13,540 bases of DNA from an uncultured Lachnospiraceae bacterium (lineage in GTDB: Bacteria > Bacillota_A > Clostridia > Lachnospirales > Lachnospiraceae): NCBI GenBank assembly GCA_947177885.1, contig CAMWWF010000039.1, positions 1 to 13,540 of the forward strand, given 5' to 3'. Below, piece by piece: positions 5,968 through 12,899 of this stretch (its first letter is position 1; the number at the start of each line of letters is the position of its first letter). Below the pieces are notes generated by a model. That model made no database searches and was not told where the DNA came from. It worked only from the letters and a program-made list of their open reading frames with translations. The position numbers and the translations under genes are program-made.

Positions 5968-6957
5968 TTACTTTCCCGGTTCCACCTTGACACCGTCACC
6001 GTCAAGCCATGCCGGGATCGTCACTCTGTTCACCATGTGCAGCTTTACGGTATCAGGGAGAATGAGGCGGACGAAGCCCGGTTCCACATCATATTCCACC
6101 ACAATATCTATCATGCGGAAATCGCTGTCACAGAAAATAGTGGTCCCTGAGAAATCCAGTCCCCCATATCCGTCCCGGACGCCATAGGATCTCAGAAATT
6201 CATCCGCATTCAGGCTTCCCTGCTTCAGATATCCTCTCGTCATCAGCCATGCGGCGCCCATGCCCATCAGATTCTTGGTCTTGTACTCCACACCTTCTAA
6301 GGCGATAAATGCCAGGCCGCTGATCACGCCCTCCTTATTCTGCATCATCCCTTTGATCTGATCCGCCGTATCCTTTACCTGATCGGCTGCATTCCCCACA
6401 TCTTCCACCGCTCCCTGTATTGCCTGTCCTGTCTGAGCGGCCTTATTTCCCATATCCTCGAGCTGCTGCGCCAGCTGTTCCAGATCCACGCCGCTGTCCT
6501 CACCGCTGCCCTCTGTCTCTCCAAATCCCTGCAGCTGAGTCAGAAAGTCTACCGTTTCGCCCGCCGCAGACTGTACGCTTCCCGCAGCCTGTATCACCTT
6601 CTTATAGCTGCTGTATGCCGAACCGGCCGCATTGTCTATCATAGCGGTATTCCCCGCGTTATCACTGCTGATCGCCCGCGAAGCATCCCTGCCGCCAAAG
6701 GCCGCATACAGATAAGTATAACCAGCCAGCTCATGAGCTGCCGAGTTGACAGCGAACTGTATTTTATTGTGCAGGATCAGCATATTGATGAAATAGGCAA
6801 TGGAAAAGATCGTGACCAGAAAAACCGTAAAAGAAATCACCGTCTCCACCACAATCATTCCACTCTCATTCTGTCCTCCAGTTCTTCCCTTTCCCCGCTC
6901 CATATACACTCTTTTCCTTCCACAAAACCTGTTCTGCCCTGTAAGATCACCGCTCAC
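5968..6957 (-). CDS. TadE-like minor pilin with coiled-coil region
   Basis: A 329-residue protein with a type IV pilin-like N-terminus: ESG followed by MIVVETVISF, giving predicted cleavage after G33 with Glu at mature position 5, then a membrane helix (34-60). The middle (about 130-215) is helical and probably coiled coil (LEQLAQQLEDMGNKAAQTGQ and following Ala/Gln/Asp-rich heptads). The C-terminal 100 residues look globular. TadE-type proteins are processed by the Tad peptidase and are needed for pilus biogenesis or form minor subunits. I chose GTG 6957 because GGGGAGG stands seven bases upstream. ATG 6903 or GTG 6909 would give a shorter, more usual leader (ERGKGRTGGQNESG) but have weaker sites. 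Its frame is open back to the amber stop of the preceding gene. Confidence 0.82.
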   Translation of the reverse strand: MSGDLTGQNRFCGRKRVYMERGKGRTGGQNESGMIVVETVISFTVFLVTIFSIAYFINMLILHNKIQFAVNSAAHELAGYTYLYAAFGGRDASRAISSDNAGNTAMIDNAAGSAYSSYKKVIQAAGSVQSAAGETVDFLTQLQGFGETEGSGEDSGVDLEQLAQQLEDMGNKAAQTGQAIQGAVEDVGNAADQVKDTADQIKGMMQNKEGVISGLAFIALEGVEYKTKNLMGMGAAWLMTRGYLKQGSLNADEFLRSYGVRDGYGGLDFSGTTIFCDSDFRMIDIVVEYDVEPGFVRLILPDTVKLHMVNRVTIPAWLDGDGVKVEPGK

Positions 6958-7095
6958 CCGGCCGCCTCCCCATCGCAGTACCGCACCGTGACCCGCACCG
7001 GCCTCTCCCGCCGCTTTGCGGCATCCCCTGTCAACAGGAGGACGCAGCGGCGCGAAGCAGGCAGTCCACAGTTCTCTTTCAGACCGGATGAAGCA
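6958..7095 (-). other. GC-rich gap with two small stems between pseudopilin genes
   Basis: This 138-base gap is more GC-rich than its surroundings. It holds a perfect 5-bp stem GCCGC-TTT-GCGGC (7010-7022) and CCTGT-CA-ACAGG (7027-7038). No U-tract follows on the minus strand, so it is not a typical terminator. A 67-codon ORF crossing it (6954-7157) starts inside the upstream gene without a ribosome site and is probably not real. Confidence 0.45.
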
Positions 7096-9801
7096 CTAAT
7101 AGCCTCTGGTGACTGTAAATTTATAAACATTGTCCTCAAACTCTTCAATGGCGGCATAAGTCTCAGCGTCTACCGTACTTTTCGCAAAGCTCTTCGGCAT
7201 GACCACCATATCCAGCTGTACCGCGCAGGTCACATCCACCGCAGTAACCGTATTTTCCATTTTAAATTCAAGCTTGTCCAATATACCTTTCGAACCAATC
7301 TGCTGTTTGACGGTGTTGACATTTAAAGTGATCAGATCCGCCGAACGCCGGCTCAGATCCTCCGAACGCGTCAGGAACAGCATCATGATCATACAGTATT
7401 GCTCATAATCCAGCTCAAGCTTATTACTCTTCTTCCCGTTGGTATTTACATTTCCCAAAAGATCGTTCAGTCCGTCCGCAAATTTGCCGGGCAGCGCCGT
7501 GACAGATAAGTCACCCACCTCTGTTTTCAGAACACAGACGGCTTCCCCTTTTGTCAGCAGCACCCAGTCCCCGTAAGTCTCCACTCCCGCCACTGCCAGA
7601 CGCAGCGCTCCCGCCACGACGATCTTCAGAGCAGGCCCAACAACGGGCACTGCGGCAAACGCACTTGAAATTGTCTTTATGGCAGTGTCAATAGGCTCCA
7701 CAGTGTAGGTGGACGCATAGTTCATCACGGCACGAAAAGCCAGAATCTTATTTCTCGCCTCGTTCAGATTCTCTCTGGATGAATTATGCCCGCCCAGCAG
7801 ATACTCGATTTCCGACTGATACAGATAATTGATATTGGATGCCATGGGATATCCGGTGAGGGAGGTTTGTACACTTTCTCCCGTGCCCGTCTCTTCCCCG
7901 CTTGCCCCGGCCATATCTCCGGTTTTCTCTATATTGGTCACTCTGCTGGTAAACATTCCGAAATCATACTGCACCAGATACACCTTTGTCAGCAGCCGGT
8001 TTCCCGCATCCGCAAGGGTATTGCTCCCAAAGCTCTTAGCCGCGCTCCCCATCATACTGGTGATATCAAATCCGCCTGCGGATCCGGAATCCCCCATACC
8101 TGCAAAATCGCCGCCTGAGGGGATATCTCTGCCCCCCGCACCGGCCGCCTCGTCTTCCAGAGCTTTCCCCACATCTCCCAGCAGAGCATCCGCATCGTCC
8201 TGCTTTTTCTCCGCTTCCTTCTTGACACTGCCCGAAGAATCATTTCCAAAGCATTCCTGAAGTGAGTCGTGTAGTGTCACAAAGCCGCTCCCGTAATAAG
8301 CATCCACTCGCTCATAGTCCAGTGTATCCGCATACTCCGGAAGCTCTGACAGTTCCGGATGGGAATCAATGCATTCGCTTCCTCTCTCCTTTATGCTCTC
8401 CAGGATCTTCTCCGTCTGGGATCTGTATACACTGTTCTGCTCACTATAGGAAGCGATATGCATGGCCAGATCCCTGTAATTTTCGGCCGTATAGCCATCG
8501 CCTTCCCCTCCAAAGAGCTTATCAAGCTCTTCCATCTCCTTCTCTATTCCGTCCTTTAATTCTGCCGTTATATTGTCTCCCTGCAGAATGGTATCAAGCT
8601 GCGACCGCAGTTCCTGCAGATCCTCCATTCTGCTGTCCAACACATTGGCAGCGCTCTGCAGAGCGGCAACCTTCTGGTCAAAATTAGCAAAATGAACCGT
8701 CACGTCCTTATGCCCCTCATGGTCGGTAACCACATAACCTCCGGTGCCGTAAACCGTTCTCAGTTCTTTCTCCCACTCGATCCGTTCTGTCAGTCTTTCC
8801 ACCGCTGTATCGAAAGCTGCCTGCAGCTGCTCCGGGCTGTGCCCCAGATGCTCCGTATAATCGTCGTCTATCCCGCACAGCCTCTCCTCCTCTTCCGTGA
8901 GCTCGTCTTCTGTGGTATCCGAATCCCTTTCCGTCTCCTCCCCGTCTGTCCCTGTCTGGTTCTGCACTCCGGAATTTTCTTTCTCCTCTTCCGCCTCCCG
9001 GATCTTCTCCCGATGCTCCAGGGCATCCGCTATGGCCTGAGGATCTTCGTCCATGTAGGCTTTGTAATACGAATACTTACTTTCAAGTATACTCTCTATG
9101 GATCGTATCCCCTGGTCATACGCTTTATCGATTTCCCTTATATAATCCGGATACTGCCACAACGCCTCCAGCTGCACATAGTAATCCTGCGCCGCTTCCA
9201 ACACTTTGGATGCCTTTTCCGTGATCTCATCACGCTTCTCCACAGCTGCAATATTGTGATCCATATTCTGCACGGACTCAATAGCCTGCACGATACCATC
9301 CAGATCGTCACCCACCGTCTGCACGATCCTGAATTTCATAAAATCCCCTATCTGTGTGTTAAAGACCGCGGGATTATCCAAAGTCGCCCCTTCTGCAGGG
9401 GACGCCTCAAATGCCACCACCGCGTTCTGATAAGGCATCCATCCCTCGTAGGGCTTCGTTCCGGTAAAATCCTGAAGATGTCCGAAATGGATCCTGTTCT
9501 CGTTGGGCTGGAAGGAAGTCATATAATATTCCTTCACATAAGCATCCAGACGATCCAGTGCCTCTGTTCCCTCCTGATTCTGAGTCAGGGAAAAAAGACC
9601 ATACAGTTCTTTCAGCAGATTGTCATAATCCGTCAATATGGCCTCACCGTAATTGTCCGCCGCCATCACTGCCTGATTGCCGCAGAATTTTATCCTGGAC
9701 AGATCCACCAGAAAACCGATAAAGAAAACCACCGGAACCATGATCACCGTAACAAAGACGGATATGGAACCTTTTCCTCTTTTCAAAAACAGTTTAAGCA
9801 T
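7096..9801 (-). CDS. Large TadG-like DUF5702 pseudopilin
   Basis: A 901-residue protein beginning KRGKGSISVFVTVIMVPVVFFIGFLVD. This is the basic leader, Gly and hydrophobic helix (about 12-34) of the DUF5702/TadG-like family found in clostridial Tad loci. The predicted processing site is after G11. The body is mostly helical, with an acidic linker at about 268-308, long amphipathic helices, a Gly/Ser/Asp-rich segment at roughly 540-590 and a hydrophobic segment near 715-745 (AAVPVVGPALKIVVAGALRL) that may re-enter the membrane. Mature position 5 is Phe rather than Glu. ATG 9801 shares one base with the preceding stop (TGATG); a GTG three bases earlier is the alternative. Such overlap suggests translational coupling with the TadE-like gene. 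It is probably a surface-exposed minor pilin or assembly factor. Family assignment is good; function is inferred from context. Confidence 0.85.
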   Translation of the reverse strand: MLKLFLKRGKGSISVFVTVIMVPVVFFIGFLVDLSRIKFCGNQAVMAADNYGEAILTDYDNLLKELYGLFSLTQNQEGTEALDRLDAYVKEYYMTSFQPNENRIHFGHLQDFTGTKPYEGWMPYQNAVVAFEASPAEGATLDNPAVFNTQIGDFMKFRIVQTVGDDLDGIVQAIESVQNMDHNIAAVEKRDEITEKASKVLEAAQDYYVQLEALWQYPDYIREIDKAYDQGIRSIESILESKYSYYKAYMDEDPQAIADALEHREKIREAEEEKENSGVQNQTGTDGEETERDSDTTEDELTEEEERLCGIDDDYTEHLGHSPEQLQAAFDTAVERLTERIEWEKELRTVYGTGGYVVTDHEGHKDVTVHFANFDQKVAALQSAANVLDSRMEDLQELRSQLDTILQGDNITAELKDGIEKEMEELDKLFGGEGDGYTAENYRDLAMHIASYSEQNSVYRSQTEKILESIKERGSECIDSHPELSELPEYADTLDYERVDAYYGSGFVTLHDSLQECFGNDSSGSVKKEAEKKQDDADALLGDVGKALEDEAAGAGGRDIPSGGDFAGMGDSGSAGGFDITSMMGSAAKSFGSNTLADAGNRLLTKVYLVQYDFGMFTSRVTNIEKTGDMAGASGEETGTGESVQTSLTGYPMASNINYLYQSEIEYLLGGHNSSRENLNEARNKILAFRAVMNYASTYTVEPIDTAIKTISSAFAAVPVVGPALKIVVAGALRLAVAGVETYGDWVLLTKGEAVCVLKTEVGDLSVTALPGKFADGLNDLLGNVNTNGKKSNKLELDYEQYCMIMMLFLTRSEDLSRRSADLITLNVNTVKQQIGSKGILDKLEFKMENTVTAVDVTCAVQLDMVVMPKSFAKSTVDAETYAAIEEFEDNVYKFTVTRGY

Positions 9802-10466
9802 CACTCTTCATCTCCCACATGCAGTACCTCTTTGAACTTATCGTAAATATCTTTTGCCTTCTGCCCTATTCCCTGAACAAATCTGCCCATCTCCGTGTCA
9901 GCCAGCATATCTATCGCAAAATCCACATTGCGGATAAAATCATCCCCGTCATTGATCACTATTTCACCAGTCACCTCAATGATCATCTTCTCAGGCCCGC
10001 CCACCCATGAAAGATTGACCGGCGGCTTCACCGTCTGTGTGGCTGTGGCCTCAATCGTCTTGTAAAACACATAATTATGCCTTTGAGCCGTGATCGATAC
10101 ATTGTCGCCCGTATCAAAGAACATATGACCGCATATACTCCTGAAAAAACTCCTGTAATCGCCCTCTTTGAACTTCATGAAAAAGAAACGGTAGGGATTC
10201 AGATATCTGACAGTGCCATAATTGCTCCCCACAGCCTCCAGACCGTTCCCGTCATATTCCATCTGCGTCTTAGCCTCCACATAGGTATCCGACTCAGCCG
10301 CCTTGTAATAGAGCAGTGCCGTCTCCAGATCAGACTGGATATTCGCCTTCTGACACAGATACAGGGCGGCATAGAGCACGCCTACGATCATGATCATGCA
10401 AAAAGGCAGCATCAATGTGGCTTCAACCATTGCCGTGCCCTGTTCACTTTTTCCAAATCTCCGCAT
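9801..10466 (-). CDS. TadE-like minor pilin
   Basis: A 221-residue pseudopilin. The leader MRRFGKSEQG is followed by TAMVEATLMLPF, with cleavage expected after G10 and Glu at mature position 5 (E15), then a helix to about residue 35. This GxxxxE arrangement is the hallmark of TadE-type proteins cleaved by the Tad prepilin peptidase. The remaining 185 residues look soluble and extracytoplasmic. Start: two ATGs lie six bases apart. The upstream one (10472) is a single base from GGGGAGG, whereas 10466 has a seven-base spacer, so I prefer 10466. Its stop overlaps the start of the large DUF5702 gene. It follows the flp-like gene after about 106 bases that contain a stem-loop and a 16-codon leader ORF. 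Confidence 0.88.
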   Translation of the reverse strand: MRRFGKSEQGTAMVEATLMLPFCMIMIVGVLYAALYLCQKANIQSDLETALLYYKAAESDTYVEAKTQMEYDGNGLEAVGSNYGTVRYLNPYRFFFMKFKEGDYRSFFRSICGHMFFDTGDNVSITAQRHNYVFYKTIEATATQTVKPPVNLSWVGGPEKMIIEVTGEIVINDGDDFIRNVDFAIDMLADTEMGRFVQGIGQKAKDIYDKFKEVLHVGDEE

Positions 10467-10557
10467 CTCCATGCCTCCCCTTTGTTACCATTTCTCCACT
10501 GACAGCAATGAATCCGTTATTCTCATACAGAGCATGGGAATTCTCCTGTAATCTTCC

Positions 10558-10571
10558 ACCGGATCACCGGT
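10558..10571 (-). other. Stem-loop just after the pilin stop codon
   Basis: ACCGG-4 bases-CCGGT lies two bases downstream of the flp-like TAA on the minus strand. There is no following U-tract, so it is not a standard intrinsic terminator. It could protect the 3' end of a processed pilin mRNA. The stem is seen directly; the role is inferred. Confidence 0.45.
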
Positions 10572-10572
10572 C

Positions 10573-10818
10573 TTAATATCCTGTGGAAATGTCTCCTGAA
10601 CCCATTGATGTGGAACCCGACTTGATCTTATCGAACAACTCAGAAAAATATCCGCTCAGAAATCCCCATACGGCACCGCCGATCAGCACTACCATCAATA
10701 TCAGAAGCACGGTAGCCACAAAATTGGACACACCGCTCTCATCACTCTTAAAGTTCTCAATAAAAGCCCTCTTCCTGATCTGTGCACCGATATAAAGACG
10801 ATCCAACGTTTTCAACAT
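10573..10818 (-). CDS. flp: Flp-like type IVb pilin (Flp1-like family)
   Basis: An 81-residue prepilin, the likely main pilus subunit. A basic leader (residues 1-29, ending FKSDESG) is followed by VSNFVATVLLILMVVLIGG, a single hydrophobic helix (30-55), and a short Ser/Gly-rich tail ending in Tyr. The mature form would be about 52 residues, the usual Flp size. Cleavage is expected after G29 by the A24 peptidase. Unlike most Flp and TadE proteins, mature position 5 is Val, not Glu. The start is ATG 10818, eight bases after AGGGGAGG; a GTG three codons upstream overlaps the ribosome site and is unlikely. Stem-loops lie on both sides (10872-10888, 10558-10571), which may let the pilin message accumulate separately. 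It sits between tadC and tadE-like, consistent with its role. Assignment is by position, size and hydrophobic pattern. Confidence 0.78.
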   Translation of the reverse strand: MLKTLDRLYIGAQIRKRAFIENFKSDESGVSNFVATVLLILMVVLIGGAVWGFLSGYFSELFDKIKSGSTSMGSGDISTGY

Positions 10819-10871
10819 CTCTTTCACCTCCCCTTTCGAAAGTCAGTAAACTATTATCAATCCGGCAGACC

Positions 10872-10888
10872 AGTGTGACCGTCACACT
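10872..10888 (-). other. Perfect 8-bp stem-loop overlapping the tadC stop
   Basis: On the minus strand AGTGTGAC and GTCACACT are separated by a single base, and the left arm starts inside the tadC TAG. No U-run follows. In practice the inner pairs open to make a small loop. It may mark an RNA processing or pausing point between the platform genes and the pilin gene. A GATAAT hexamer further on has only a poor -35, so a separate flp promoter is doubtful. Confidence 0.5.
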
Positions 10889-11933
10889 AAAAACTGAAGC
10901 CCGTCATCACCGGAACAATAACCAATATAATGATCCCCACGAACATCAAAAGTGTCGGCACCAGCAGCTTGGAGGAAATCTGCTCTCCCCGCCGTCTGGC
11001 ACTGTGTTTGTGCTCCAGCCAGCTCTCGCTGTTCAGTCTGCGGAACAGACTCACGATCTCAGAATTTCCCTTGGAGGCATTCTGAATGATCGCTGTGGCA
11101 AGCTTTGTGGTGTAAGGATTATTGCAGCGGGTGATAAACCTGCCGTAAGCCTCCACCGGCGGCACATTATTATCCAGCTCCACCAGAACCCTTTCCATTT
11201 CCTGATAGAGCACGCCCACTCCGCTTCCGCCCGTAAGCTTCCACGCCTGATTGACCTCCATGCCGGCTACCGTCAGAAGCGTCAGCTTGGACACTACCTG
11301 GGGAAACTGGTTCTCAATCTCCTCCTTCCGCTTTCTGACGGTAACATTTACATTGTCATAAGGTACATATCCTGCCATGACCAGCAGGATCAGGACCACC
11401 GCGGAGAAGATCACCGCCTTAACCCCCAGCCCCATGGCAAGAGCAAGTCCGGATACGGCGAAACAGCAGACGCCTCCCAGCACCGAATAACCGATCAGAG
11501 CGCCCAGGATATAGTAGGTATAATTCATTGCCTCTCTCTTTTCCTTGAACTGAATGCACTGATTGTGAAGCCTCTTCACAGTATCATTCCTGCCGTCCCA
11601 ATTCAGCAGCTGCATCAGGCGGTATCCCGCAACGGGAATGATCTCCCCCAATCCGATCCTGCCTTTTTCCAGGCGCGCCAGCTTTTTCTGCGCCTGCTCC
11701 AGATTCTCTTTCAACTCTCTGGCCTGTTTCACGCGTTTTTTATCTTTCAGGTCTTTTGTACGCTTCATGTAATCCACGATAAGGTCCAATTCGATCTGAG
11801 TCTTCTTTCTATTCTCAATCTCCGTCTCCTTACGGCACGTAAGAATGGCGCCGATGATGTTTTCATCCGCCGACAAAAACAGGAACACGAAAAACAGAAA
11901 ACCGATTGTAGCCAAAGCCATACATATAATCAT
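10887..11933 (-). CDS. tadC: TadC-like type II secretion F-family platform protein
   Basis: A 348-residue inner-membrane platform protein that, with TadB, couples the CpaF ATPase to pilus assembly. Hydrophobic segments are at about 3-20, 140-165, 170-190 and 323-345. A long charged, coiled-coil-like stretch fills 36-92. The T2SSF-type helical domain lies at about 205-320, with QVVSKLTLLTVAGMEVNQAW and NPYTTKLATAIIQNASKG. The C-terminal helix ends VPVMTGFSF, a typical TadC end. ATG 11933 has GGAG four bases upstream and lies 16 bases after the tadB stop. The frame is open further upstream, but those codons overlap tadB and read as non-membrane sequence. It is followed directly by a stem-loop and then the pilin gene. 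Confidence 0.9.
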   Translation of the reverse strand: MIICMALATIGFLFFVFLFLSADENIIGAILTCRKETEIENRKKTQIELDLIVDYMKRTKDLKDKKRVKQARELKENLEQAQKKLARLEKGRIGLGEIIPVAGYRLMQLLNWDGRNDTVKRLHNQCIQFKEKREAMNYTYYILGALIGYSVLGGVCCFAVSGLALAMGLGVKAVIFSAVVLILLVMAGYVPYDNVNVTVRKRKEEIENQFPQVVSKLTLLTVAGMEVNQAWKLTGGSGVGVLYQEMERVLVELDNNVPPVEAYGRFITRCNNPYTTKLATAIIQNASKGNSEIVSLFRRLNSESWLEHKHSARRRGEQISSKLLVPTLLMFVGIIILVIVPVMTGFSF

Positions 11934-11949
11934 CTTGCTCCATACCTCT

Positions 11950-12708
11950 TTAAACTTTAATATCGCTTGCCTTTGAAGCCAGCACATAGGAGATCCCGAA
12001 GAATGCCAGCGCCACCGTAGCCGCCAGATGCCCTGCGAAAGTAGTAAAAAGCGCATCCATGAATCCCGAACCCATCAGGGACATGGCCACTACGATGACG
12101 ATGGGCATGAGAAGCATCATGTTTGTCTCTGACTTCGCGGCGGCAATTACGGTATGGATCTCCTGTTCGATCTCAATCTTGTCACCGATGATCTCCGATG
12201 TCTGACTGACAATTTCCCCGAAGCGGTCATTCTTACCCTCAATGACAGCATATATCGTGGCAAAGCTCCGGATATCCTCCAGATCACTTCTGTCCGCGAA
12301 ATCCTCGAACAGATATTTGAGCTCTATTCCGCCCTTTTCATACTGCAGAAGAATGTTTTCCACCTCCCGCACAATATCCGCCTTGGCGCTGTAGGAAATC
12401 TTCAGATCCTTCAGCGCCGACTTTATCGCCATGACTTCCACATTCCCGGCTCTTGCCGCCACACTCATGGATTCCAGGAAATCCCTGAACTGCAGGCGCA
12501 ACGCAGCCATTCTCTTTTTCACAGTGGAATCCGCGTATATCTTCTCCAGCCGGAATCCCGCCCCGAACCCTATCACAACGGAGATCGGGACAAGATGGTA
12601 AAACAGATACGCAATCCCTGCAATGATCACGCTGCAGATGATATAGGCAAGAATGTGCTCTCCCTTTTTCATGTTACATCTGTAATAAACAGGCATATTA
12701 GGATTCAT
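11950..12708 (-). CDS. tadB: TadB-like type II secretion F-family platform protein
   Basis: A 252-residue membrane protein, partner of TadC in the Tad platform. N-terminal hydrophobic helices lie at about 19-52. The cytoplasmic T2SSF domain covers 70-195 (FRDFLESMSVAARAGNVEVM, then IYAVIEGKNDRFGEIVSQT). Two C-terminal helices are at about 198-213 and 226-245. It is slightly shorter than many TadB proteins, which run near 300 residues, mainly at the N-terminus. ATG 12708 follows GGAGAG by about six bases. It is 191 bases downstream of cpaF, the widest gap among the core tad genes here, and a 27-codon leader ORF ends over its start. The order cpaF-tadB-tadC is the canonical one and supports the identification. 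Confidence 0.9.
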   Translation of the reverse strand: MNPNMPVYYRCNMKKGEHILAYIICSVIIAGIAYLFYHLVPISVVIGFGAGFRLEKIYADSTVKKRMAALRLQFRDFLESMSVAARAGNVEVMAIKSALKDLKISYSAKADIVREVENILLQYEKGGIELKYLFEDFADRSDLEDIRSFATIYAVIEGKNDRFGEIVSQTSEIIGDKIEIEQEIHTVIAAAKSETNMMLLMPIVIVVAMSLMGSGFMDALFTTFAGHLAATVALAFFGISYVLASKASDIKV

Positions 12709-12899
12709 TTTTTCTCTCCATTCCGGTTCCGCACCCGCCCGGACAGTCTCCTGACCGGCAGATGTTGTTTTTCTGCTTCATCGCTGCCTGCAGCAATAAA
12801 TTTGCATTCCTGTCTTGTGTTTCTGTGACTTTCGCTTATTCTTCACTCACAAAAATACTTGCGAAAGCGCCTTCCGAACAGTTACTCGCATTCCTGCAG
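12709..12899 (-). other. Spacer between cpaF and tadB
   Basis: This 191-base spacer carries a 7-bp inverted repeat CTTTCGC/GCGAAAG (12829-12835 and 12861-12867, 25 bases between) and a direct repeat GCATTCCTG (near 12804 and 12889). It also holds a 27-codon ORF (12781 down to 12698) with four cysteines in its middle. That ORF starts after AGG with a five-base spacer, and its stop overlaps the first codons of tadB. No clear terminator or promoter is seen. Confidence 0.4.

Noticed and set aside
7010..7038. Possible intrinsic terminator between DUF5702 and TadE-like genes
   Set aside because: The stems are short and no U-tract follows on the minus strand.
6954..7157. 67-codon minus-strand frame whose stop overlaps the TadE-like GTG
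   Set aside because: Starts inside the DUF5702 gene without a ribosome site, has no hydrophobic or domain features; the stop/start overlap is suggestive but not enough.
8692..9846. 384-codon plus-strand open frame opposite the DUF5702 gene
   Set aside because: It is antisense to a well-supported gene, its product is His/Arg/Ile-rich with no recognisable domain, and it arises from the codon bias of the real strand.
10782..11960. 392-codon plus-strand open frame opposite tadC
   Set aside because: Antisense shadow: composition is His/Gln/Arg-rich with no membrane or domain logic, whereas the minus strand encodes a clear TadC.
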